Source: GWF2-38-10 sp964527595
Lineage (GTDB): Bacteria > Babelota > Babeliae > Babelales > RVW-14
Assembly: GCA_964527595.1 (NCBI GenBank)
Contig: CAZGPI010000009.1
Coordinates: 1-48,532, forward strand
DNA: 48,532 bases
Direction: 5' to 3'
This document shows, in pieces, positions 34,160 to 41,530 of this stretch; position 1 is the stretch's first letter, and each line of letters begins with the position of its first letter. Below the pieces are notes generated by a model. That model saw only the letters and a list, made by a program, of their open reading frames with translations. It searched no databases and was not told the origin of the DNA. Both the position numbers and the translations under genes were made by a program.

Positions 34160-34408
34160 ATGGCAGACGTAGAATGGGCAAAAGTTGCTGCATATGTTGC
34201 AGCTGGAATTTGTATGGGAATCGGAACACTCGGTCCGGCACTTGGACAAGGCATGATCGGCGCAAAAGCCTGTGAAAGTATCGGCAAAAAGCCAGAATGT
34301 TCTGGTCTTGTAACACGCACCATGGTGCTTGCGCTTGCTTTCGTAGAATCGACCGCAATTTATGCGCTTGTCGTTTCACTCGTGCTCCTCTTTTTTGTTG
34401 GAAGATAA
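34160..34408 (+). CDS. atpE: ATP synthase F0 subunit c, predicted Na+-binding type
   Basis: 82 residues forming the two-helix hairpin of the rotor ring. The first helix has GTLGPALGQGMIGAKACESI, the polar loop GKKPE, and the second helix MVLALAFVESTAIYALVV with the ion-binding Glu. Gln in ALGQG, Glu-Ser-Thr and Tyr three residues after Thr align with Q32, E65, S66, T67 and Y70 of Na+-translocating c subunits, so sodium coupling is predicted. The frame is open from 34115, but ATG 34160 has GAAGG upstream and gives the normal N-terminus. It is the first gene of a partial atp operon. Confidence 0.95.
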   Translation: MADVEWAKVAAYVAAGICMGIGTLGPALGQGMIGAKACESIGKKPECSGLVTRTMVLALAFVESTAIYALVVSLVLLFFVGR

Positions 34409-34466
34409 GCACCTTATATCCACGATTGATCGTGAACCAGCAGGATGACAAATAGAAGGCGTTCTT

Positions 34467-34823
34467 ATGAATATCAATGCCACCGTTTTTATCCAGGCCG
34501 TTAATTTTGGCATCACTTATCTTTTTTTAAAAAAAGTACTATTTAAGCCAATCGTACAACGCATTGAACAAAAAGAATCTGCAAAAGAAAAAATGCTTGG
34601 TACCATTAAAAACAGAGAGACTCGTTTACTCGATTTGCAAAATGAGAAGACCGAAAACCTCCAAACGTTTCGTCTAAATGCCAAAAAATTTTATGATATC
34701 GATATCACCTGCGAGCAAAAAGTTCCTGCAATGATCAACTACAAAAAAGATCCAGAACTTCAAGAAAAAATAATCGAATACACAAAAGCACGTTTGGTCA
34801 AAATGGTGCCACATGCCTATTGA
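34467..34823 (+). CDS. atpF: ATP synthase F0 subunit b (short)
   Basis: 118 residues, shorter than the usual 155-170. An N-terminal membrane helix (ATVFIQAVNFGITYLFLKKV) and LFKPIVQRIEQKE are typical of subunit b, the peripheral stalk that holds alpha3beta3 to subunit a. A charged helix follows (KEKMLGTIKNRETRLLDLQN). The C-terminal delta-binding part looks reduced. AGAAGG is seven bases before the ATG. It overlaps the next gene by 11 bases. Confidence 0.85.
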   Translation: MNINATVFIQAVNFGITYLFLKKVLFKPIVQRIEQKESAKEKMLGTIKNRETRLLDLQNEKTENLQTFRLNAKKFYDIDITCEQKVPAMINYKKDPELQEKIIEYTKARLVKMVPHAY

Positions 34824-35310
34824 TGCATTAACAATAATTTTTCGCTTCACCATTTTTGGATTACTTGCCTACAAAGTAACTCAACTCATCAATACATATG
34901 CTATCCCATTTCTCAAAGAAGTGCTCAGCACCGAACACAAAAATCAGACCGAACTCTTTGAAAAAGAAAAACTGCTCGTCTCAACACAACACCGACTTGA
35001 AACCCAGATCAGCAGCCAAAAAAAATCGTTCTCTTTTTTGGAAAAAAACGCATCACTCTGGCAAGCACACCTCCTTAACCTGAAAAACGAAGCCGAACGG
35101 ACAACTAAACTTGTCGCTTTACATCTGGAAGATAAACGAAAAATCCAACAAGAATATCTTGCTCTTGCAAAGAATGGGGCAGAAATTATCCCCATAGCGT
35201 GTGAACAAGCAACACTCGAGTTAGCAAAAAGTTACGATGGTGAAAACGGTAAAAAACAATTGCATACATTCATCAATAACCTAATTTTAACCAACAATAA
35301 AATATCATAA
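34813..35310 (+). CDS. ATP synthase F0 subunit b'-like (second stalk subunit)
   Basis: 165 residues. A membrane helix (LTIIFRFTIFGLLAYKVTQL) is followed by a long charged coiled-coil region (FEKEKLLVSTQHRLETQISS, AERTTKLVALHLEDKRKIQQ). It has the topology and position of a second b subunit (b') but is very divergent. Its start overlaps atpF by 11 bases with no clear ribosome site, suggesting coupled translation and a b/b' heterodimer. Name by position only. Confidence 0.65.
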   Translation: MPIDALTIIFRFTIFGLLAYKVTQLINTYAIPFLKEVLSTEHKNQTELFEKEKLLVSTQHRLETQISSQKKSFSFLEKNASLWQAHLLNLKNEAERTTKLVALHLEDKRKIQQEYLALAKNGAEIIPIACEQATLELAKSYDGENGKKQLHTFINNLILTNNKIS

Positions 35311-35323
35311 CAATGGGTGACCC

Positions 35324-35878
35324 GTGTTAGAACGATGGGAATCGCTAACCAAAAAATATGCTCGCGCTTTCTTTAATCTTTACGGAAAGCAACTTACCGA
35401 CGCAATTATCGATAATGTTATTGCTTGTAAAGTCTTATTAGAAGACAACAAAAAAATCGAGGCTTTTCTTTTGCTATCTTCCGTTCCGCTTGAAAAAAAA
35501 ACAGCATTATTCCAAGAACTGTTTAATGCATTCAAACTTCCCATCGTATTCAACAATCTAGCGAAGTGCCTTTTGGAACAACGAAGAATTGACCTTTTGG
35601 GTAAAATTTTACAAAAAATAGCCGATGAGTACTTAGCACAAAAAAACATTATCAATTTTACCGTGCATACCTCTCATGCCATCAGCGACCAAGACAAAGA
35701 AAATCTAACATCATTTATTCAAAAAAAAGTACCGCAAGATATCGTTGTTAATTTTTTTCTTGATATAACGTTGATTTGTGGGATAAAAATTAAAAGTGAT
35801 ATGTTACAATGGGAACGCTCAATCGCAAAACAATTAAAAAATATTAAATTAGATGCCTTACAGCAGGTGCAATTATGA
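35324..35878 (+). CDS. atpH: ATP synthase F1 subunit delta
   Basis: 184 residues, normal length. It begins at a GTG behind GGGTGACCC-like bases. It opens with SLTKKYARAFFNLYGKQLTD, close to the family's 'YA.Al...a', then ALFQELFNAF and a C-terminal TLICGIKIKSDMLQWERSI segment matching 'GG....ig...iD.Sv...L'. Delta joins the b stalk to the top of alpha3beta3. Stop and the atpA start overlap as ATGA. The order b-b'-delta-alpha is the standard one. Confidence 0.9.
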   Translation: MLERWESLTKKYARAFFNLYGKQLTDAIIDNVIACKVLLEDNKKIEAFLLLSSVPLEKKTALFQELFNAFKLPIVFNNLAKCLLEQRRIDLLGKILQKIADEYLAQKNIINFTVHTSHAISDQDKENLTSFIQKKVPQDIVVNFFLDITLICGIKIKSDMLQWERSIAKQLKNIKLDALQQVQL

Positions 35879-37389
35879 TAGACCATGATACCGACATTGT
35901 TTCTATTTTAGAAAAATCGTTAAGCCAACTCCCCCAGGAAAACCTTGAAGAAGTTGGAACCGTTATCAAAGTAGCTGACGGAATTTGTAAAATTTATGGA
36001 CTTACAAATGCAGCCTTTGGAGAAGTCATCACCTTTGAAAGAGGCGGGAAGGGAATCGTTCTTGATATTGACGAAGACTTTGTTTCGGTTGCACTTTTTG
36101 AAGGCGCCGGAACCATCGTCGAACAAGATATCGCCAAACGAAGCGGTACCGTTTTTAGCGTGCCAGCAGGCGAGGAAATGCTTGGACGAGTGGTTAATAC
36201 TATGGGAAAACCGGTCGACGCGCTCGGTGAATTACACTTAGATAACTACATGCCAGTTGAACACCCAGTTGCAGGAATTATCGACAGAAGCCCAATCAAC
36301 GAATCACTCGAAACCGGTTTTACCGTTATTGATAGTGCAATTCCTATTGGTAAAGGACAGCGTGAACTCCTTATTGGTAACCGCAGCACCGGCAAAACAA
36401 CTATTGTTATAGACACCATTTTGCACCAAAAAGGCAAAAACGTAATTTGCATCTATGTTTCCATCGGTCATAAACAAGCAAGTACAGCCCGCACCATTTT
36501 CTTGCTTGAAAAACATGGCGCGCTTGAATACACCATTGTTGTTGATGCCGATGCAAAAGAAACCTCGCTCAACCAATTTCTTGCACCTTACACCGGTTGC
36601 GCAATCGGCGAATATTTTATGAATAAGGGTTGCTCGGTACTCATTATTTATGATGACTTAAGCAAACATGCTATTGCTTATCGAGAGCTTTCTCTTTTAC
36701 TACGTCGTCCACCTGGACGTGAAGCATATCCGGGCGACATTTTTTACATCCACTCGCGCCTTCTGGAACGAGCAGGAAAATTGGCCCCCCGCTTGGGCGG
36801 AGGATCTTTAACCGCGATACCTATCGTACAAACGCAAGGTGACGATATCACGGCCTACATTCCAACCAACCTTATTTCCATCACCGATGGACAAATTTTT
36901 CTCGATACCAATTTGTTTAATAGCGGAATACGCCCAGCAATTAACGTCGGCCTTTCGGTTTCTCGCGTTGGTAGCGCAGCACAAACAAAGGCAATAAAAT
37001 CTGTTTCCGGTTCTTTAAAACTTGAGCTTGCTCAATACAATGAACTTTTGGCATTTGCCCAATTTGGCTCTGAACTTGATAAGGCTAGCCAGCGAGCACT
37101 TGACCGAGGCAGGCGTGCCATTGAAATCTTAAAGCAGGGCGAACACGAGACTTATTCCTTTGTTGATCAAACACTCTTTTTATTTTTGCTTAAAGAAAAT
37201 TACCTGGATAAGTTGGAATATAATGAGATCAAGTCATATGTGATAAAATATGCTTCTTATATTCAAGGCGCCCACCAAGAAACATATAGCAGCATCAAAA
37301 CATCATCGGCCCTATCACCAGAAGGTATCACACAACTTAAAAAAGCTGCCGAGGAATTTGGAATTATTTACGCGACACAAACAATATGA
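35875..37389 (+). CDS. atpA: ATP synthase F1 subunit alpha
   Basis: 504 residues, full length. Non-catalytic nucleotide-binding subunit. Visible: the beta-barrel (GTVIKVADGICKIYGLTNAA), the P-loop G168-N-R-S-T-G-K-T175, LLRRPPGREAYPGDIFYIHS, LERAGKLAPRLGGGSLTAIP, and SVSRVGSAAQTKAIK holding the Arg finger that serves the catalytic site of beta. It is followed not by atpG and atpD but by a lipoprotein gene and a terminator, so gamma, beta and epsilon must be encoded elsewhere. The start overlaps the delta stop. Confidence 0.97.
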   Translation: MIDHDTDIVSILEKSLSQLPQENLEEVGTVIKVADGICKIYGLTNAAFGEVITFERGGKGIVLDIDEDFVSVALFEGAGTIVEQDIAKRSGTVFSVPAGEEMLGRVVNTMGKPVDALGELHLDNYMPVEHPVAGIIDRSPINESLETGFTVIDSAIPIGKGQRELLIGNRSTGKTTIVIDTILHQKGKNVICIYVSIGHKQASTARTIFLLEKHGALEYTIVVDADAKETSLNQFLAPYTGCAIGEYFMNKGCSVLIIYDDLSKHAIAYRELSLLLRRPPGREAYPGDIFYIHSRLLERAGKLAPRLGGGSLTAIPIVQTQGDDITAYIPTNLISITDGQIFLDTNLFNSGIRPAINVGLSVSRVGSAAQTKAIKSVSGSLKLELAQYNELLAFAQFGSELDKASQRALDRGRRAIEILKQGEHETYSFVDQTLFLFLLKENYLDKLEYNEIKSYVIKYASYIQGAHQETYSSIKTSSALSPEGITQLKKAAEEFGIIYATQTI

Positions 37390-37844
37390 AACCTCATCAA
37401 TACATCATCGGTTTACTATTGATGCTCACCATCGGTATTTGTGGGTGCGGTAGAAAACAAAGAAACATTTTTTCATTTGATGGCAAAGAGCTTCCCCGCG
37501 TCAACAAACTAGCGCTTCCAGCGGTGAGCGGTGTATCGGCCTGTAAAAAAGAACATGGCGCGCTTGTCTCCTGGTTTGCGCTTAACCTCCCGACAACGGC
37601 CGATCCTGCAACACCCTACTTTTGCTCAAAGTATTTTGCCGGTTACAATGTTTACCGTTTGGTCAGAACTAATATCATACCCAAACATCCACGTAATAAA
37701 AATCCCCTCACGACAACAGAATTCTTTGATAAAAAAATGCCACGCAAAAACAAAACCCATTACTATCTCGTTCGTGCCGTTTTTATCTATAACGACACCT
37801 CGACTGAAGGGCCAACAAGCCTTATCGTAAAACTTAGGGATTAA
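37386..37844 (+). CDS. Lipoprotein with possible fibronectin-III-like domain
   Basis: 152 residues. A signal peptide ends in a lipobox (GICGC near residue 20). The mature part has the look of a single beta-sandwich (ALVSWFALNLP, FAGYNVYRLVRTNIIP, TTTEFFDKKMPRKNKTHYYL, VRAVFIYNDTSTEGP): W, Y..YR, F.D and YYLVRAV spacing suggests a fibronectin type III fold. ATG overlaps the atpA stop (ATGA), so it is translated with ATP synthase, an unusual partner. It is the last gene before the terminator. Function unknown. Confidence 0.75.
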   Translation: MKPHQYIIGLLLMLTIGICGCGRKQRNIFSFDGKELPRVNKLALPAVSGVSACKKEHGALVSWFALNLPTTADPATPYFCSKYFAGYNVYRLVRTNIIPKHPRNKNPLTTTEFFDKKMPRKNKTHYYLVRAVFIYNDTSTEGPTSLIVKLRD

Positions 37845-37854
37845 AAAAAATAAT

Positions 37855-37881
37855 CCCTCCAACTTAGGACAAGCTGGAGGG
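37855..37881 (-). terminator. Rho-independent terminator of the P-type ATPase gene
   Basis: CCCTCCA/TGGAGGG stem with one mismatch and three further pairs. Read on the minus strand it is followed by ATTA and then eight T, so it terminates leftward transcription from the gene at 37932-40547. It begins about 50 bases past that gene's stop. Confidence 0.75.
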
Positions 37882-37891
37882 TTGGGGGGGC

Positions 37892-37919
37892 GAACAATAC
37901 TTTGCAGTATTGTTCTTTT
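37892..37919 (+). terminator. Rho-independent terminator of the atp operon
   Basis: Perfect 10-pair stem GAACAATACT/AGTATTGTTC with loop TTGC, followed by TTTT. It is 48 bases after the stop of the lipoprotein gene. It lies next to the oppositely oriented terminator, so each strand has its own. Confidence 0.8.
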
Positions 37920-37931
37920 AGGGATTTTGTT

Positions 37932-40547
37932 TCAATTTTTATCTTGCAAGAGGGTAACAAGCGCAGCCGGCGATGTCAAGAAAAAAACTTTGGCCATTTC
38001 AATGATCAAGAACTGAACACACGCGAAACCGATAACCATGAGCCAATCGTTCAGATGCAAAGGAACCGTTGAAAAAAGCTTTTGAAGAAATGGCACATAA
38101 AGAACAACGAGCTGAAGAGCTAAGCCCGCCGCATTTGCCACCCAAAGCCAGTAATTAGGCTTTAACGAACGCGCAAAACACGAAGAATATAGATGGCGAG
38201 CGGAAAATGAGAACAATAATATATCAACCACCATCGCGGTAAATAAAATTGAACGCACCCTTATAAGTTCTATTCCCATTCGATACAAAAAAAAGTATTG
38301 AGCAAATAAACCACAAACGATAATGATACTTGATCCTATACAAAGCTTTTGTAGCGAATGATTAATAATCGGCTCGTCTCGAGAAAATGGCATTCGCTTC
38401 ATGATGCCTTCTTCGCCATGATCGATCGCTAACGCAATATAAGGCAATGCATCAGTTATCAAATTCATCCAAAAAATCTGTGTTGGTAATAATGGTAATG
38501 GTAATCCAAAAATAACCGATAATCCAATAAACGCAGTTTCTGCAAATCCATGAGCAACGAGATACATGACAACCTTACGAATATTGTCAAAAATAATACG
38601 CCCCTCGTGTACCGCGTGTCCAATGGTCGCCAAATTATCATCAAGTAAAATAATGTCAGCTATTTCGTGAGTAACATCAGAACCTGAACCAATAGCAACG
38701 CCGATATTGGCAGCCTTAAGAGCTGGCGCATCGTTAACGCCATCGCCAACCATTGCTACAGATTTACCCTGTTTTTTCCACGCATTAACAATTCTAATTT
38801 TATGTGCTGGTTCAACGCGAGCAAATACCGAGATGTTTTCAATAATGTTCACCATTTGCTCATCGGTAAGCAAGGCCAATTGTGCGCCCGTCATTACATT
38901 GTTTTCGCTTACCTCAAGCCCAATTTCCCTTGCCAAAGAAATCGCCGTTTCTTTGTGATCACCGGTCACCACAACTAATCTAATGCCTGCATCCTGCAAT
39001 TGCTCAACCGTTGTTGCCGCCTGTTCACGTAATGGATCTTGAAACGCGATTAACCCAACACATTGCATACTGGTTAATTCTTTTTCGATATTCTGCGAAG
39101 CATTTTTTGATATGGCAACGGCCAATAACCGCAACCCCTTTAACGTCAGATCCTGTGCCTTTTTTCGTAATGATAAACAAAAATCATCTTGCAAGCACAT
39201 TTGAAAAATTACTTCTGGAGCTCCCTTGGCAATAACCGCATAAGCATCGCCATAATGGTGTAACGTTGCCTTAAATTTCTTATCGGAGGAAAATGGAATC
39301 TCATGAATATGTAATGCATCAATTTTGTGTTCCGCAATATCTATATGAGCCTGACGAGCATAATCGGCCAATGCAACTTCGGTTGCAGAACCAACAAATG
39401 CACCCGATTCCTGATTAATCGCAATATCGGTATTAAGGACAGCGGCCGAGAGTAATAATTTTGTTGCCTCAGTTAATGGAAGCGACTGTTTTTTTTGTTC
39501 TATCATAATCGATTGATCTTGCGAAACAAAACCAACGACCTGCATTTTACCTTGCGTAAGAGTTCCTGTCTTATCGGTACAAACAACCGAAACATTTCCC
39601 AACGTTTCAGCGGCCACTAAATGTCTCACCAATGCTTTATGCTTGATCATCCGCCGCATCCCAACGGCCAAAATAACCGTCAAAGCAACGGGCAAGCTCT
39701 CGGGAATTGCCGCAACAGCCAACGCAATTCCGGTAATGACCACATCAAGTAATGGCATGCCACGCAAATAACCAACCACCGCAACAATAACCGTTACGCA
39801 ACAAAAAACAATTCCAAGCCACCAACTTAGGCGTTGAATTTGATTTTGCAAAGGAGTGATTGGTCGTTCAGTTTTGCTGAGTAAATGTGATAATGAACCG
39901 ATATACGTATTTTGCCCCGTTGCAACAACAACACCCTCACCCTCACCATCGGCAACAAACGTTCCGGCATAAGCCATGTTTTTGCGATCTCCGACCGTAA
40001 CCGTATCATCAATTGTTCGTATATTTTTGGCAACGGATTGCGCCTCTCCGGTCAATAATGCTTCTTGCATGTACAAATTATTCACCTGCACCAAACGCAC
40101 ATCGGCCACAATTTTCATACCAAGCTCAAGTAACATAATGTCACCAGGAACAATGGTTGTTGCTGGAATGCTATATATCGTCCCATCACGCCGCACCTTG
40201 GCATTATCAATATCGTACGTTTTCAATAGTTCAATTTCACGCTCAGCTTTCCATTCTTGGATAAAGCCAATAATTGCCGTTAATAAAACAGCAAATCCTA
40301 TAACCATAGCTTCTTTGTAGTAGGCAATAACAATACTTGCAACCATCCCAAAGGTAAGTGCACCCATGAGCGGATTGATGAGCTGACGGAAAAAAACACC
40401 AAAAACCGATGGCCCCTTTACCGGCAATAATCTGTTCAGCCCATATAAATCCAAACGAATTCGCGCTTGGTCAATAGATAAGCCTTGTTTAATATTGGCC
40501 GAAAAATCTGAAACTATCTCTTCAATCACTTTTTGATAATGCTCCAT
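37932..40547 (-). CDS. P2-type cation-transporting ATPase (Ca2+-ATPase-like)
   Basis: 871 residues, full length. N-terminal cation-ATPase domain, actuator loop LLTGEAQSV, TM4 with ALAVAAIPESLPVAL (Glu283, equivalent to SERCA E309), phosphorylation site C-T-D325-K-T-G-T-L-T, KGAPEVI nucleotide-binding motif, VVTGDHKETAISLAREIGL, and MVGDGVNDAPALKAANIGVA. TM6 FWMNLITDALPYIALA keeps the N..TD of Ca2+ site II. In TM5, AHGFAE keeps a Glu but lacks the Asn of site I. This points to a Ca2+ pump with one site, though Na+ or another cation is possible. It is divergent from the tiny Cys-rich gene, with its own terminator. Confidence 0.92.
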   Translation of the reverse strand: MEHYQKVIEEIVSDFSANIKQGLSIDQARIRLDLYGLNRLLPVKGPSVFGVFFRQLINPLMGALTFGMVASIVIAYYKEAMVIGFAVLLTAIIGFIQEWKAEREIELLKTYDIDNAKVRRDGTIYSIPATTIVPGDIMLLELGMKIVADVRLVQVNNLYMQEALLTGEAQSVAKNIRTIDDTVTVGDRKNMAYAGTFVADGEGEGVVVATGQNTYIGSLSHLLSKTERPITPLQNQIQRLSWWLGIVFCCVTVIVAVVGYLRGMPLLDVVITGIALAVAAIPESLPVALTVILAVGMRRMIKHKALVRHLVAAETLGNVSVVCTDKTGTLTQGKMQVVGFVSQDQSIMIEQKKQSLPLTEATKLLLSAAVLNTDIAINQESGAFVGSATEVALADYARQAHIDIAEHKIDALHIHEIPFSSDKKFKATLHHYGDAYAVIAKGAPEVIFQMCLQDDFCLSLRKKAQDLTLKGLRLLAVAISKNASQNIEKELTSMQCVGLIAFQDPLREQAATTVEQLQDAGIRLVVVTGDHKETAISLAREIGLEVSENNVMTGAQLALLTDEQMVNIIENISVFARVEPAHKIRIVNAWKKQGKSVAMVGDGVNDAPALKAANIGVAIGSGSDVTHEIADIILLDDNLATIGHAVHEGRIIFDNIRKVVMYLVAHGFAETAFIGLSVIFGLPLPLLPTQIFWMNLITDALPYIALAIDHGEEGIMKRMPFSRDEPIINHSLQKLCIGSSIIIVCGLFAQYFFLYRMGIELIRVRSILFTAMVVDILLFSFSARHLYSSCFARSLKPNYWLWVANAAGLALQLVVLYVPFLQKLFSTVPLHLNDWLMVIGFACVQFLIIEMAKVFFLTSPAALVTLLQDKN

Positions 40548-40645
40548 AAAAACTCCATCTCTTTGTTTTTCAAGTGCTTAAACATTTAGTATACCCAAAA
40601 AAATTGTGCCTCTTTTTAATAACTATTGCAAACCATATCGAGCTC

Positions 40646-40674
40646 CTGATAAAAAAGGGAAGTAGTTGTATATT
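40646..40674 (+). promoter_or_regulatory. Promoter of the metallothionein-like gene
   Basis: CTGATA (40646-40651), 17-base spacer, TATATT (40669-40674), four and five of six consensus bases at ideal spacing. The predicted start leaves a leader of about 30 bases with AAGGAG before ATG 40712. Confidence 0.55.
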
Positions 40675-40711
40675 TTCATCCAACCCCCTATTTTTAGGAA
40701 AAGGAGTTTTC

Positions 40712-40816
40712 ATGGCCGACAAAAAATGTCCTAAATGCAATGCTTCACCATGCAAATGCTGTTCAAAATGCAAATGCTCGCCCTGCAAATGCAAAAGCAA
40801 ATGTGGCTGCAACTAA
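40712..40816 (+). CDS. Metallothionein-like Cys-rich miniprotein
   Basis: 34 residues with 11 Cys, 10 Lys and no aromatic residue. Cys occur as C-x-x-C, C-x-C and CC (C6, C9, C14, C16, C17, C20, C22, C25, C27, C31, C33), with the unit SPCKCxSKC partly repeated. Such spacing with no hydrophobic core suggests metal-thiolate clusters as in metallothioneins: binding of zinc, copper or cadmium in the cytoplasm. The start is well supported: AAGGAG six bases before the ATG and a promoter at correct distance; a longer in-frame reading from 40574 has neither. It is too small for common gene finders. It is flanked by a hairpin at 40841-40875. Function is inferred from composition. Confidence 0.75.
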   Translation: MADKKCPKCNASPCKCCSKCKCSPCKCKSKCGCN

Positions 40817-40840
40817 TTAAGAGAGGTTAACGATAAAAAT

Positions 40841-40875
40841 AGGGAGTGCGCGCCGTTTTTAGGCACACACTCCCT
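40841..40875. terminator. Hairpin after the metallothionein-like gene
   Basis: AGGGAGTG/CACTCCCT arms of eight pairs extended by GCC/GGC across two mismatches, loop GTTTTTA. No T run follows on the plus strand; on the minus strand it is followed by ATTTTTA. It may end the short transcript of the miniprotein or protect its 3' end. Confidence 0.5.
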
Positions 40876-40909
40876 GCAACATTATTCCCTAAATTTAACA
40901 AGGGGCCCA

Positions 40910-41512
40910 ATGAAAAATATTTTGATTACAAAACTCCGCGCCGCCACTACATCAAGGGCCGAGTTCAGAACAACGGCGCATCAATTATCTTTAGTCCTCG
41001 CTCATGAAACAAGTGTCCACCTAAAAACTAAACAGCAACCGATACAAACACCCATAACGGCAACAACCGGAACAGTTTTAAGTGACCATATCATTTTTAT
41101 TCCTATTTTGCGCTCAGGGCTGGTCATGCTCCAACCATTTCTCACTGTTTACCCAGAAGCTGCCGTTGGATTTGTGGGCATGCGCCGCGATGAAAAAACG
41201 GCTATACCTAAATTGTATTATCAAAACATTCCACCAATAAACAACCAAGATCAAGTGATTGTCCTTGACCCAATGATTGCCACCGGAGGTACGGCAATTG
41301 CAACATTGGATATATTAAAAAAACAGGGAATAACCGGCAACCAAATTATTTTTGTCGGCATTATTTGCGCCCCAGAAGGATTATCGGCCGTACAATTCGC
41401 GCACCCAGATGTTACTTTTATTGTTGCTGTAACCGACCAAGGATTAACGCCAAACTTCTTTATAACCCCTGGGTTGGGTGATTTTGGCGATCGTTATTTT
41501 GGAACCGAGTAA
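40910..41512 (+). CDS. upp: Uracil phosphoribosyltransferase
   Basis: 200 residues. Makes UMP from uracil and PRPP. Family motifs in order: TTSRAEFRTTAHQLSLVLAH, IPILRSGLVMLQPFL, VGFVGMRRDE, YQNIPP, the PRPP loop VIVLDPMIATGGTAIATLDIL, and the uracil-binding end VTDQGLTPNFFITPGLGDFG followed by DRYFG, which is very characteristic. AAGGGG is six bases before the ATG. It precedes the secreted caspase-like gene by 18 bases and probably shares its transcript. It belongs with the nucleoside-salvage theme of the window. Confidence 0.96.
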   Translation: MKNILITKLRAATTSRAEFRTTAHQLSLVLAHETSVHLKTKQQPIQTPITATTGTVLSDHIIFIPILRSGLVMLQPFLTVYPEAAVGFVGMRRDEKTAIPKLYYQNIPPINNQDQVIVLDPMIATGGTAIATLDILKKQGITGNQIIFVGIICAPEGLSAVQFAHPDVTFIVAVTDQGLTPNFFITPGLGDFGDRYFGTE

Positions 41513-41530
41513 AATAGTTAAGGAGTTTTT

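Noticed and set aside
40574..40711. A 46-codon N-terminal extension of the metallothionein-like protein
   Set aside because: The internal ATG at 40712 has the ribosome site, and the promoter lies inside the supposed extension.
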